From: Chloroflexota bacterium
GTDB taxonomy: Bacteria; Chloroflexota; Anaerolineae; Anaerolineales; UBA4823
Direction: 5' to 3'
NCBI GenBank assembly: GCA_012516075.1
Contig: JAAYXE010000039.1
Span: 1-60,630 of the forward strand
Length of the DNA: 60,630 nt
The notes under the pieces are model-generated. The model was not told the origin of the DNA and did not search any database. It worked only from the letters and a program-made list of their open reading frames with translations. A program made the position numbers and the translations under genes. Below are positions 36,579 to 47,177 of the stretch, piece after piece. The number at the start of each line of letters is the position of its first letter. Position 1 is the stretch's first letter.

Positions 36579-37208
36579 CTACTCCCCACTTCCATTAAAC
36601 GAATTCATGGCAGCCTGAATACCTTCTGCGACAAAAACGAGTGCCGCCTCCGCAGCCCGGTCGAGCGTGTTGTTGAGGATTTCCAGCTCGGTTTTTGAAA
36701 AATCCTGAAGCACATACGCAGATGCGTCCATGCGGCCGGGCGGCCTGCCAATACCCACCCGCAGGCGCGGGAAATCCTGCGTTCCCAGCCGTTCAATAAT
36801 CGAAGCCATGCCTTTCTGTCCGCCGGCGCCGCCCCCGGGGCGGATGCGCAGTGTTCCCAGGGGGAGGTCCACATCGTCGTAGATAACGAGCAGGTTGTCC
36901 AGGGGGACCTTATAAAACCGCAGCAGCGGTCCTACGGCCTGTCCGGAAAGGTTCATATAGGTCTGTGGTTTGGCCAGCACAATGCGGCTGCCCTGATACT
37001 CCCCTTTCGTAACCAGCGCCCTGGATTCCAGGCGCGAGAAAGAAACGCCTAAACGCTCCGCCAGGCGGTCAATCGCCATAAATCCGGTGTTGTGGCGGTT
37101 CTGCCGGTATTCGCGACCCGGGTTTCCCAATCCAACAATCAGAAAAGGAAAGCTGGTGGTCGAGGCTGTTTCCTTATCTTTATTTTTCTGCAGAAACGGC
37201 AGCTTCAT
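36579..37208 (-). CDS. pth: Peptidyl-tRNA hydrolase
   Basis: Pth recycles peptidyl-tRNA that has fallen off the ribosome. The 209-residue product has LIVGLGNPGREYRQNRHNTG with the catalytic His, KPQTYMNLSGQAV, and VIYDDVDLPLGTLRIRPGGG. About 20 residues precede the usual start; no better start codon is visible within them. It lies 9 bases after the secreted-protein gene and is followed by mfd, a common pairing (pth-mfd). Confidence 0.95.
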   Translation of the reverse strand: MKLPFLQKNKDKETASTTSFPFLIVGLGNPGREYRQNRHNTGFMAIDRLAERLGVSFSRLESRALVTKGEYQGSRIVLAKPQTYMNLSGQAVGPLLRFYKVPLDNLLVIYDDVDLPLGTLRIRPGGGAGGQKGMASIIERLGTQDFPRLRVGIGRPPGRMDASAYVLQDFSKTELEILNNTLDRAAEAALVFVAEGIQAAMNSFNGSGE

Positions 37209-37217
37209 CTGCTGTAA

Positions 37218-37889
37218 TTATCCTTTTCGTCGACTGCGCATGCTGAGCACTTTCTGGTAAAGACCGATCAGGGCGAACATCCCACCGGCTGCCAGGGCGC
37301 CTTTGCTCAGATTAAGCCGGATTTCCTCAGGCGTTATCTCCGCGGGATTAGGTGGGAGCGGTGTGGAGATCTGGGGCAGAGGGGTTAAAGTGGGACGAGA
37401 TGTGGGTGTGGCGGTCGGACCGGTCTGGGTTACCGTAACTCCCGGTGACGGTGATGGTGTGCTGGTTTCAACCGGCGTGTAGTTGCGCACACGCAGGTTC
37501 TCTACCAGCACCGTCTGGCTGGTTCCATCTGCCAGGTGGATGACCATGCGCAAAGTGTACAGACCATCACTGATTGTGGTGGTATCCCATTCCGCCAGAA
37601 GACCGCCGGGAACAGGATCCTTACTGCGCAGAATGGAGAACCAGGTTTCCTCCGCCTCCTGTGCATACGTGAAAGAGATTTCAGCGGATAGAAAACCCTC
37701 CAGGGCGGAGAATCCTTCGATGGGAACCTTTCCCTGCAGGGCCTGACCGCTGACCGGCGTATAGATGACCGCGGACGCAGGGGTGGGGGAAGGCGGCGCT
37801 CCCTGGTGTGCCGAGACTCCGGTGACGAAGCCGGGAAAGCACAGCAGTAGAATTAAAAAAAGGGAAGCGCCCAGAAATCTCCGTTCCAT
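37218..37889 (-). CDS. Exported Thr/Pro-rich protein with C-terminal membrane anchor
   Basis: The 223-residue product has a signal sequence (ERRFLGASLFLILLLCFPGF), a compact beta-type domain (YTPVSGQALQGKVPIEGFSA and AEISFTYAQEAEETWFSILR), then a Thr/Ser/Pro-rich linker and a C-terminal hydrophobic helix followed by MRSRRKG. It would sit on the outer face of the membrane. The Ser/Thr-rich stretch is a typical O-glycosylation-prone linker, notable since a glycosylation gene lies in the same operon. The ATG is only about 5 bases from the predicted transcript start and has no ribosome-binding site. Confidence 0.75.
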   Translation of the reverse strand: MERRFLGASLFLILLLCFPGFVTGVSAHQGAPPSPTPASAVIYTPVSGQALQGKVPIEGFSALEGFLSAEISFTYAQEAEETWFSILRSKDPVPGGLLAEWDTTTISDGLYTLRMVIHLADGTSQTVLVENLRVRNYTPVETSTPSPSPGVTVTQTGPTATPTSRPTLTPLPQISTPLPPNPAEITPEEIRLNLSKGALAAGGMFALIGLYQKVLSMRSRRKG

Positions 37890-37900
37890 GGCAACAGGTT

Positions 37901-37929
37901 AGTTTAACATGGTAGCACTGGAGTGTCAA
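37901..37929 (-). promoter_or_regulatory. Strong promoter of the 37889-29292 operon
   Basis: On the minus strand a perfect TTGACA (37924-37929) is followed after 17 bases by TAAACT (37901-37906), with TGT directly before it (extended -10). The start would be near 37894, so the first gene's RNA is nearly leaderless. It is arranged back to back with the promoter at 37939-37967. Confidence 0.8.
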
Positions 37930-37938
37930 ATTTGTGAA

Positions 37939-37967
37939 TTTTCAAAACGGCGAGAATGTGGTAAACT
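37939..37967 (+). promoter_or_regulatory. Promoter of the putative RNA upstream of pyrG
   Basis: TTTTCA (37939-37944) and TAAACT (37962-37967) are 17 bases apart, with TGG before the -10 (TGGTAAACT). It faces right, divergent from the pth-mfd operon promoter; the two -35 boxes are 9 bases apart. Confidence 0.6.
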
Positions 37968-37973
37968 CTTCCA

Positions 37974-38175
37974 GTAATTTCAGGCCTTGAGATGGGCCTT
38001 TCCGGTTGCTGGATTGAGTGGTTAGCGTTTTGATCGAGGAGCGTAGACTTTGATCCGGAGGTGGGGCAAGCAGCCCCAGATCAAATGCCCAGAAGGTTTC
38101 AACCGGGCAAAACCTGATGATCGTTAGACCCAAGGTGGGGAGGTTGCCGTATCGGCCCTCCCCACTTCCTTTGAA
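37974..38175 (+). ncRNA. Probable structured RNA or leader upstream of pyrG
   Basis: The 427-base gap before pyrG has no protein frame but is full of pairing. Hairpin 1: AGGCC (37982-37986) with GGCCT (37995-37999). Hairpin 2: TTTGATC (38049-38055) with GATCAAA (38079-38085), enclosing TGGGGC (38062-38067) / GCCCCA (38073-38078). Hairpin 3: GTGGGGAGG (38135-38143) with CCTCCCCAC (38157-38165), followed by TTCCTTT, a terminator-like end. A second TTTTGATC near 38029-38036 could compete for GATCAAA, which would make a switch. It may be a separate RNA of about 200 bases or a pyrG leader. It is not tRNA or RNase P, and I could match it to no riboswitch I know. Confidence 0.4.
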
Positions 38176-38283
38176 ACCGAAGATAAGTCCTTAATAAATA
38201 AATCACAAAATTCAAAAGGAAAAATCAAAGCTGTCCGGCCTGCGCCACGGCTCGACAGCGCCTGATGGTTTTCTGGAGGATAG

Positions 38284-39996
<1,713 letters not shown>

Positions 39997-40014
39997 CTTC
40001 AAAGGCTTTATCTG

Positions 40015-40060
40015 AAGAGTCTGGCCTTTCTCATATCGAGAACTGAAAGGCCAGACTCTT
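40015..40060 (+). terminator. Hairpin terminator after pyrG
   Basis: AAGAGTCTGGCCTTTC (40015-40030) pairs with GAAAGGCCAGACTCTT (40045-40060) over a 14-base loop. The trailer is TCATGG rather than a strong T-run. It opens the 324-base gap before eno, which otherwise contains only a possible promoter. Confidence 0.7.
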
Positions 40061-40159
40061 TCATGGAAGAAGGATTATACGGACGCTGTTCCGCATATCC
40101 CGAGGATTAAACCGGGCACTTCTTTGAAAGAGTGAATTCCGGCTTGCAAAAAATTGGAT

Positions 40160-40165
40160 TATACT
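40160..40165 (+). promoter_or_regulatory. Possible -10 box upstream of eno
   Basis: TATACT at 40160-40165 lies in an AT-rich stretch of the pyrG-eno gap, about 155 bases before the eno ATG. No convincing -35 is found at normal spacing. This is the best candidate in the gap. Confidence 0.3.
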
Positions 40166-40197
40166 TGCACTGCTCATTGTAATGGTCACTCCCATAA

Positions 40198-41625
<1,428 letters not shown>

Positions 41626-41640
41626 TCAGCCAGAATTGAA

Positions 41641-41678
41641 AAAGCCGTGTGCAGAAGCAAATCGCTGCACACGGCTTT
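41641..41678. terminator. Bidirectional terminator after eno
   Basis: AAAGCCGTGTGCAG (41641-41654) pairs with CTGCACACGGCTTT (41665-41678) over a 10-base loop, with an AT-rich trailer. It separates eno (+) from the convergent zinc-ribbon gene (-). Confidence 0.88.
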
Positions 41679-41699
41679 ATTATTTAATTTGGGGGTGTC

Positions 41700-42236
41700 T
41701 CAGGCTGCTTCTTCCACCGGGGCCGCTTCTTCACCGCTGTCATCGCTTTCAACGACCAGCGGGTGAAGCGCTTCGTTCAGGGTCAGGTTCTCCCGGCGCA
41801 TCCCGGGGGCAGGGGTGCCGCAGTAAGGGCAGAGATTCCACGGCAGCTCCATCAGCCGGTTGCACTGGTGACAGCTCTTCTTTAATTTTGTATGACAGTT
41901 GGGGCAGATGATCCAGTTCTCTTTCACCCGCCGGCCGCAGCCCGGACACAGGCTGCTGTTTTCAATGGCCTGAAGCAGCGCTTCTTCCTCCAGGGTGTGC
42001 TGGTAATCTTCTTCCAGCGTACGCTGGGGACGCAGGATCAGGTAGATAAGAATCCCCGGCAGAAACAGTACTGCGACGACCAGCACGGCCAGCACGCGAG
42101 TGAACGGGTCACGTGCCCGGCTGCGGATGTCGCGATAAGTCCAGATGACCAGGCTGAGCCACAGGGCTGCCAGAAATGCGCCGCCCCAGGCGACCAATAA
42201 CATCATGAAACTGCTCAGTGAAGAGGGATCGAACAT
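41700..42236 (-). CDS. Membrane protein with double zinc ribbon
   Basis: The 178-residue product has two N-terminal membrane helices (MMLLVAWGGAFLAALWLSLV and VLAVLVVAVLFLPGILIYLI), then a cytosolic part. That part holds several CxxC pairs: CPGC, CPNC, CHQC and CPYC, arranged as a double zinc ribbon, and an acidic tail. Such proteins often anchor or sense nucleic acids or other proteins, but the function is unknown. GGAGC lies before the ATG, and an extended -10 lies just upstream. Confidence 0.8.
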   Translation of the reverse strand: MFDPSSLSSFMMLLVAWGGAFLAALWLSLVIWTYRDIRSRARDPFTRVLAVLVVAVLFLPGILIYLILRPQRTLEEDYQHTLEEEALLQAIENSSLCPGCGRRVKENWIICPNCHTKLKKSCHQCNRLMELPWNLCPYCGTPAPGMRRENLTLNEALHPLVVESDDSGEEAAPVEEAA

Positions 42237-42255
42237 AAGCGCTCCATTTGCGGCG

Positions 42256-42264
42256 ATTATAGCA
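42256..42264 (-). promoter_or_regulatory. Extended -10 promoter of the zinc-ribbon gene
   Basis: On the minus strand TGCTATAAT contains a perfect TATAAT (42256-42261) with TGC before it. The RNA would start near 42249, about 13 bases before the ATG. Confidence 0.6.
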
Positions 42265-42282
42265 CGTTAAGGCCAGGATGTA

Positions 42283-42311
42283 TTGCCGGAATAGATGGAT
42301 TGGGGTATAGT
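42283..42311 (+). promoter_or_regulatory. Promoter of radC
   Basis: TTGCCG (42283-42288) and TATAGT (42306-42311) are separated by 17 bases. The start would be near 42318, 35 bases before the radC ATG. Confidence 0.65.
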
Positions 42312-42352
42312 CTAAAAAAATATCCGCGCACAGCATCGTCCATGGAGAGCAC

Positions 42353-43057
42353 ATGAAAGAGAACACTGATGGCTACCGGATTGCGGACCTGGATGTGGAC
42401 GAGCGGCCGCGCGAGCGGCTGGCGAAGCTGGGACCCAGCAAATTAAGGAATGAAGAACTTTTAGCCATTCTGCTGCGGGTGGGGGTGCCGGGTGAAAGCG
42501 CTGTGCAGGTAGGCAAACGTCTGCTGGATAATCTGGGGGGATTGACGGGCATTTATCAGGCGTCTTTCAAAGAAATATGCAGCCAGCACGGCATTGGTCC
42601 CGCCAAGGCGGCCCAAATTCAGGCTGCTCTGGAATTAGGCCGGCGGATCAGCGAGAGCTCCGAAGAAGAAGTTCATTATATTCACAGCCCGGAGGACGTT
42701 TTTAAATTACTGAGGTATCGCATGGGTGCCCTGGAGCAGGAAGAGATGCGCGTGGTCCTGCTGGACACCCGCAACCGGGTGCTGGAAGATGTGGTGGTTT
42801 ACCGGGGATCGCTAAACTCAGCTCAGGTGCGGGTAGGTGAGATTTTCAAACATGCCATCCGCCGCAATGCTGCGGCTGTGATTCTGGTACACAATCACCC
42901 CAGCGGCGATCCTAACCCCAGCCCGGACGATGTGGCTGTGACGCGCGCTATCGTGCAGGCCGGTAAACTTATGGATATTGATGTGCTGGATCATATTGTC
43001 ATTGGGCGCGGCCGCTATACTTCTTTGAAACAGCGTGGGCTCGGGTTTACCAACTGA
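42353..43057 (+). CDS. radC: RadC/JAB-domain protein
   Basis: The 234-residue protein has the RadC build: an N-terminal helix-hairpin-helix region ([39 protein letters not shown]) and a JAB/MPN metalloprotease-like domain with [14 protein letters not shown]. Despite the name, a role in DNA repair is not well established for the family. It converges with acyP at 43083. Confidence 0.94.
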   Translation: MKENTDGYRIADLDVDERPRERLAKLGPSKLRNEELLAILLRVGVPGESAVQVGKRLLDNLGGLTGIYQASFKEICSQHGIGPAKAAQIQAALELGRRISESSEEEVHYIHSPEDVFKLLRYRMGALEQEEMRVVLLDTRNRVLEDVVVYRGSLNSAQVRVGEIFKHAIRRNAAAVILVHNHPSGDPNPSPDDVAVTRAIVQAGKLMDIDVLDHIVIGRGRYTSLKQRGLGFTN

Positions 43058-43082
43058 TTAATAAGCCGCGCCGGAAAACTCA

Positions 43083-43379
43083 TCAGTCTGAAGTTGCCCG
43101 GATTACGAAGCGGGTGAATTCGTTCTCGAACGGCAGCCAGTCGTACTTCACGCCGCTGCTGGTGTAGGGTCGTGGACCGCGCCTCAGCGCAGCCAGCAGC
43201 CGGTTCAGATCCTGCTGGCTGCCTTCAGCCATAACCTCAACTGTCCCGTCCCATTTATTGCGAACCCAACCGTTGAGCCCCAGCGATAGCGCAGTATCCT
43301 GAACGAAGGCTCGAAACCCAACGCCCTGAACATGTCCTTCTACCACTGCATGCAGACGGGCGTTTTCGTTTTCGGTCAT
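43083..43379 (-). CDS. acyP: Acylphosphatase
   Basis: Acylphosphatase splits acyl phosphates. The 98-residue product has the family signature with the catalytic Arg in VEGHVQGVGFRAFVQDTA and the catalytic Asn in GLNGWVRNKWDGTVEV. It converges with radC. The gene ends 26 bases after the radC stop. Upstream on the same strand is the membrane peptidase gene, 48 bases away. Confidence 0.94.
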   Translation of the reverse strand: MTENENARLHAVVEGHVQGVGFRAFVQDTALSLGLNGWVRNKWDGTVEVMAEGSQQDLNRLLAALRRGPRPYTSSGVKYDWLPFENEFTRFVIRATSD

Positions 43380-43427
43380 GAAATCCCTCCCTGAAAAATC
43401 GATATAGGATCGCAGTCGTTTTTAGCC

Positions 43428-44639
43428 TTACACAGTGGGCATACGCCGCACGGTGGTGAGAATCACCACAGCGAGCGGGGCACCCAGAGCGGCTGCCAGC
43501 AGAAACAGCCAGGGTAGAAGCTGGCTGAGGGCACTGACCTGACCATCTTCACCAAATACCGCCTGCCGCCACTGTCGCTCCAGCTGAGGCAGGTTTCTTC
43601 CTATTGCTACTTCGAGGCCGCGCTGGCAGTCGTATCCATCTCCATACGTCTGGAGCAGACGGTCCAGGCCGGCGCTGCCCTCCGTCTGCCGCAAATACCG
43701 CGTGAAAGAAGCTGCCTCGGCATAAGCGAGCAGCGCTTTGGAAGCGTCACGGGGGAACGATGAGCATAAATCACCGATCGGGATCAGTGACTCGTTATCA
43801 TACGCGTTGTTCAACAGGATCTGGTAATCCGGATTGGGGTACAGTTCGGTGATCGACGCCAGGCCTTCGCTTAGCCATACGGGCAGTTCCGCGTATTTTG
43901 TGCCCATGGTCCCGTACAACAGCAGGTGCATTAACTCGTGGGGGATGCGCTGCTCCATATCCAGGCGCTGGTCTGGACCCGGGGGAAGCGCTACCACCAT
44001 CACCCCGACCTCCGGATCTGCATGGCCGGCAACCCAGTTCTCGCTGGAAGGACCAAGCACATCCTGCATATCCTTCGGGTTATCGTAAACATAGATGTCG
44101 AGGGTTTCGTCCTGCACCGTCAGGCTGATCAGCCCCCGGGCTCTGTCCATGCCGGCCTGAGCGACATCGAGCACATCCTGTGCCAGAGTGACATCTCCTG
44201 AGTACCAGTGCACCCGGTAAATCTCTTCCTCAAGAGTCTGCCATTCGAAGCGATTGTCTTCGTAATAAAAGCTGTAAAAAGGAGATGTATACGTCTCGCC
44301 GTCTTCAAAGGTGATGCGAAAACGATATTCGACATTGGAAAAAGCCTGCAGCGACTGGCCTTCCAGGTTGTAGGTCATCTGGATTTCGCCATCGGAAGTG
44401 ACGCTGGCTTCACCGGGGAAGGTGTGAGAGGAATTCTCTGCCCCAAAAAGCACGACCGCATTCTGGACCGGCGAGCTGGCTTCCAGGCTCGCCCGGAAGG
44501 TAATCGAGCGCCCGAACTCGTACTCGACTTCGGGGCTGGTAATCCCTGGCTGGGCGGACACAGGCTGCACGAAACAGAATATTAGAATTAGAACAGCAGT
44601 CAATGCGGCAAGCCGAACAGCATGCGGGGCAGCACGCAT
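43428..44639 (-). CDS. Exported, membrane-anchored HExxH metallopeptidase (peptidase MA-like)
   Basis: The 403-residue protein has a signal sequence (LAALTAVLILIFCFVQPVSA), an N-terminal beta domain (VEYEFGRSITFRASLEASSP) and a gluzincin peptidase domain with HELMH at 234-238 and the third zinc ligand Glu258 in WLSEGLAS. A C-terminal helix (LLPWLFLLAAALGAPLAVVI) is followed by a short basic tail. The active site would lie outside the cytoplasm. GGGAGG sits 5 bases before the ATG at 44639; an upstream in-frame ATG at 44786 adds a non-signal-like segment. The substrate is unknown. Confidence 0.85.
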   Translation of the reverse strand: MRAAPHAVRLAALTAVLILIFCFVQPVSAQPGITSPEVEYEFGRSITFRASLEASSPVQNAVVLFGAENSSHTFPGEASVTSDGEIQMTYNLEGQSLQAFSNVEYRFRITFEDGETYTSPFYSFYYEDNRFEWQTLEEEIYRVHWYSGDVTLAQDVLDVAQAGMDRARGLISLTVQDETLDIYVYDNPKDMQDVLGPSSENWVAGHADPEVGVMVVALPPGPDQRLDMEQRIPHELMHLLLYGTMGTKYAELPVWLSEGLASITELYPNPDYQILLNNAYDNESLIPIGDLCSSFPRDASKALLAYAEAASFTRYLRQTEGSAGLDRLLQTYGDGYDCQRGLEVAIGRNLPQLERQWRQAVFGEDGQVSALSQLLPWLFLLAAALGAPLAVVILTTVRRMPTV

Positions 44640-44866
44640 AAAAACCTCCCACGAGGGGCAAAATTGGGGCGAGCAGCAGGAACGGCACAGACGTTGATAC
44701 CGCTGGTCGCTATGTTGCAAGGATCGTGCACAATTCTGCACTTTCTGATGACAGCCAGATTTTCTCCACCCGGAATGGCTGATCACCTGCGGATTGACCG
44801 CTTTCCAGCGGGAAAATTATAACGCGATCCCTGTGGAGAAAAATAGTGCTGCCGTGTTAATAAAAA

Positions 44867-44896
44867 AACGCCGGTGCCCATGTGGTTACCGGCGTT
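44867..44896 (-). terminator. Terminator of the rseP-HEAT operon
   Basis: AACGCCGGT (44867-44875) pairs with ACCGGCGTT (44888-44896). On the minus strand the stem is followed by a run of seven T, a textbook intrinsic terminator after the HEAT-repeat gene. Confidence 0.9.
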
Positions 44897-44925
44897 CTAT
44901 CTACGATCATCGGCAGAGAAGCGTC

Positions 44926-45957
44926 TCAATCCTGATACTCTTCGCCTTCTTCATCGATCATATCAAGCAGTTCGTCTTCGTCAAAACCGGCATCTTCTAC
45001 CTCGCCGGCTTCGGGGAAGTCAAACAGGGCAAAGAGCTCCATGTCTTCAGTGAAGGAAAGGTTATCGAGGGCCGAATCGATGAACTCCGCTTCTTCTTCA
45101 TCCTCGGCTTCTTCATATAACTGTTCAAGCCTCTGGCGCACCCCTTCGCCGCCGATCTGCGAGAGCGACCAGATGCAGGCCATGCGGACTTCCTCATCGG
45201 GATCATCCAGCATTTCCAGCAGTGCAGGCAGCGCCTCGGTCACCTCCAGCTCACCGGCGGCGCGAGCGGCTTCGGCGCGTACCGTCGGGTGGTCGCTGTC
45301 CAGCTGTTTCATCACGAGCGGAATCCAGCGCTCATTAAAGGAGCGGCCCATGGCATACAGTGCACTGGCGACCCAGTCGCGCTTGCCGCTGTTGTAAGCC
45401 TTTTCGATCAGATCCTGAATGTCCTCACGGCCGGAAAAACCGAGTGCTTCCAGGGCTCGGCGGCGCACAATTTCAGGGCTTGTTCCGGTGTGTGCAACGA
45501 TCAGAGCTGCTTCCACCCGGCGCAGCGTTTCGACCGGAATTTCCTCAATTTCACCCAGATAGACGTACTTTCCCAGGGCGGTGGCTGCTGCGGCGCGCAC
45601 GTCCACATCCTGATCATTTTCCAGGATCTCAATAAAGGTATCGATCAGGTCGGGCTCTTCAAAATCCCACAAAGCGCGAATGGCCGGCAGGCGTACGCCC
45701 GGCTCACTGTCTCGCAAGGAGAAGCGGGCCAGCGCTTCAAAGGAGAGGACCATGTCTCTTTCACCCATCGCCTCCACATCCTGCAAGAGCGCCTGGCGGC
45801 GCCATACCGGTACCTGCTGCCAGACTTCCTCCAGCATTTTCACTTCTTCATTGTTCAGGTCCGACAGGCGGTAGAGATAGCGCGGGTGAAAGGGTACATC
45901 GACGTTCAGCAGCGCGTCGATTACCTCTCGAAAAGTAATTTCTTCCGTTTGAGCCAT
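44926..45957 (-). CDS. HEAT-repeat protein
   Basis: The 343-residue protein is made of helical HEAT/PBS-lyase-type repeats: EPGVRLPAIRALWDFEEPDL, QDVDVRAAAATALGKYV, HPTVRAEAARAAGELEVTEA and DEEVRMACIWSLSQIGGEGV. A very acidic tail follows (EDAGFDEDELLDMIDEEGEE). HEAT arrays bind proteins; no enzyme motif is seen. It starts 12 bases after rseP, so it may adapt or regulate that protease. Confidence 0.85.
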   Translation of the reverse strand: MAQTEEITFREVIDALLNVDVPFHPRYLYRLSDLNNEEVKMLEEVWQQVPVWRRQALLQDVEAMGERDMVLSFEALARFSLRDSEPGVRLPAIRALWDFEEPDLIDTFIEILENDQDVDVRAAAATALGKYVYLGEIEEIPVETLRRVEAALIVAHTGTSPEIVRRRALEALGFSGREDIQDLIEKAYNSGKRDWVASALYAMGRSFNERWIPLVMKQLDSDHPTVRAEAARAAGELEVTEALPALLEMLDDPDEEVRMACIWSLSQIGGEGVRQRLEQLYEEAEDEEEAEFIDSALDNLSFTEDMELFALFDFPEAGEVEDAGFDEDELLDMIDEEGEEYQD

Positions 45958-45969
45958 CTTTATAACCCT

Positions 45970-46989
45970 TTATGGCAGTTCGATCGGATTGATGAAATCC
46001 TGCACATTGATATAGATGATCAGGAGTAGAAGCAGTGTGAAACCGATTAAATGTATCATATTTTCATACTGCTGGGGAATGCGCCTGCGCAGCAGGATCT
46101 CCGGCAGGGTAAGCAGAATCCGGCCACCGTCCAGGGCCGGAATCGGCAGCAGGTTCATCACGCCCAGGGAGATCGAGATGGCCATAAAGAAATACAGCGG
46201 GCTTTGCAGCTCGGTGTAGATTTCGTACATCCCCCGGTACCCGATCAGGCGGCCTTCTTCCGGTGAGGCTGTGCCCTCAAAGAGGCGCACCGGGAGGAGC
46301 AAAATCGCCTTGATGTTTTCGAATGTGGCATAGGCGCCGCGGTACATCGCGGTCCCCAGATTGATGGGGCGCGTGGGATTGCCCATTAAGATCCCTATTG
46401 CACCTTCGTTGGGGGGCGGATCACTGCGCGGGACCAGTGATACACTGAACTCTCTTCCGCCCCGGCGGTACACCAGCTCAACAGGCTTATCCAGGTTCTT
46501 GTTGATCACCTCAACAACTTTCTCCCGGCTGTCGATCTCCTCGCCTGCGATGGAGACCAGCAAATCGCCCGCGCGCAGACCGGCCCTGTCTGCCGGTGAT
46601 CCGGGCGCAATATCTTCGATACGGACCTGATCAAGGATCGGGTCGCCGAGACTGTAGAAGAGCATCATCCCGAGCAGGATACCGACCAGGATGTTCATGA
46701 TAGGCCCGGCAGCGAGCACTGCCAGGCGGGCAAACGGATTGGCAGCCGCCAGTCCGCCGGGCACCGTGGGGTCATTTTCACCTTTCGGGCGTACAAATCC
46801 ACCGAGCGGGATCCAGTTGAGCGTATACTCTGTGCCATTGAGTTCAAAGAGTTTGATCATGCGCGGCGGAAAACCGATGCCGAACTCTTCAATCTCGATC
46901 TTAAAGAGGCGGGCAACCAGGAAGTGACCCAGCTCGTGGAGCAGGATCAGGGCGCCCAGACCGAGAATAAATGTAATTATAGGAGGCAT
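45970..46989 (-). CDS. rseP: RIP site-2 metalloprotease (RseP-like)
   Basis: Site-2 proteases cut membrane-spanning regulators inside the bilayer. The 339-residue product has HELGH at residues 18-22 in the first membrane helix, a PDZ domain (IEDIAPGSPADRAGLRAGDL, IAGEEIDSREKV) and the third-ligand motif NLLPIPALDGGRIL near the end. It heads a two-gene operon with the HEAT-repeat gene. The usual neighbours cdsA, dxr and bamA are not here. Confidence 0.93.
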   Translation of the reverse strand: MPPIITFILGLGALILLHELGHFLVARLFKIEIEEFGIGFPPRMIKLFELNGTEYTLNWIPLGGFVRPKGENDPTVPGGLAAANPFARLAVLAAGPIMNILVGILLGMMLFYSLGDPILDQVRIEDIAPGSPADRAGLRAGDLLVSIAGEEIDSREKVVEVINKNLDKPVELVYRRGGREFSVSLVPRSDPPPNEGAIGILMGNPTRPINLGTAMYRGAYATFENIKAILLLPVRLFEGTASPEEGRLIGYRGMYEIYTELQSPLYFFMAISISLGVMNLLPIPALDGGRILLTLPEILLRRRIPQQYENMIHLIGFTLLLLLIIYINVQDFINPIELP

Positions 46990-47177
46990 GTTTACCTGTA
47001 TCCTTCACTTCAATACAGCGCTTTCTGTGCTGCATCCGGTACTCATACGATAGCAAAGTGATTATATCTGTTCGAAAGGGATTCCGGTAGCCAGATGCCT
47101 TGCACCGGCAATGTTCTAACGCAATATTAACCGTTTCAGGCCTGGATTTCCCCCCTTCAAGATCATGGCCCCTGCTG

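Noticed and set aside
38041..38085. A CCGGAGG...AGCAGCC stretch resembling the SRP RNA apex
   Set aside because: The conserved GGAA tetraloop and its flanking bulge are missing, and the sequence instead forms a TGGGGC/GCCCCA hairpin; not SRP RNA.
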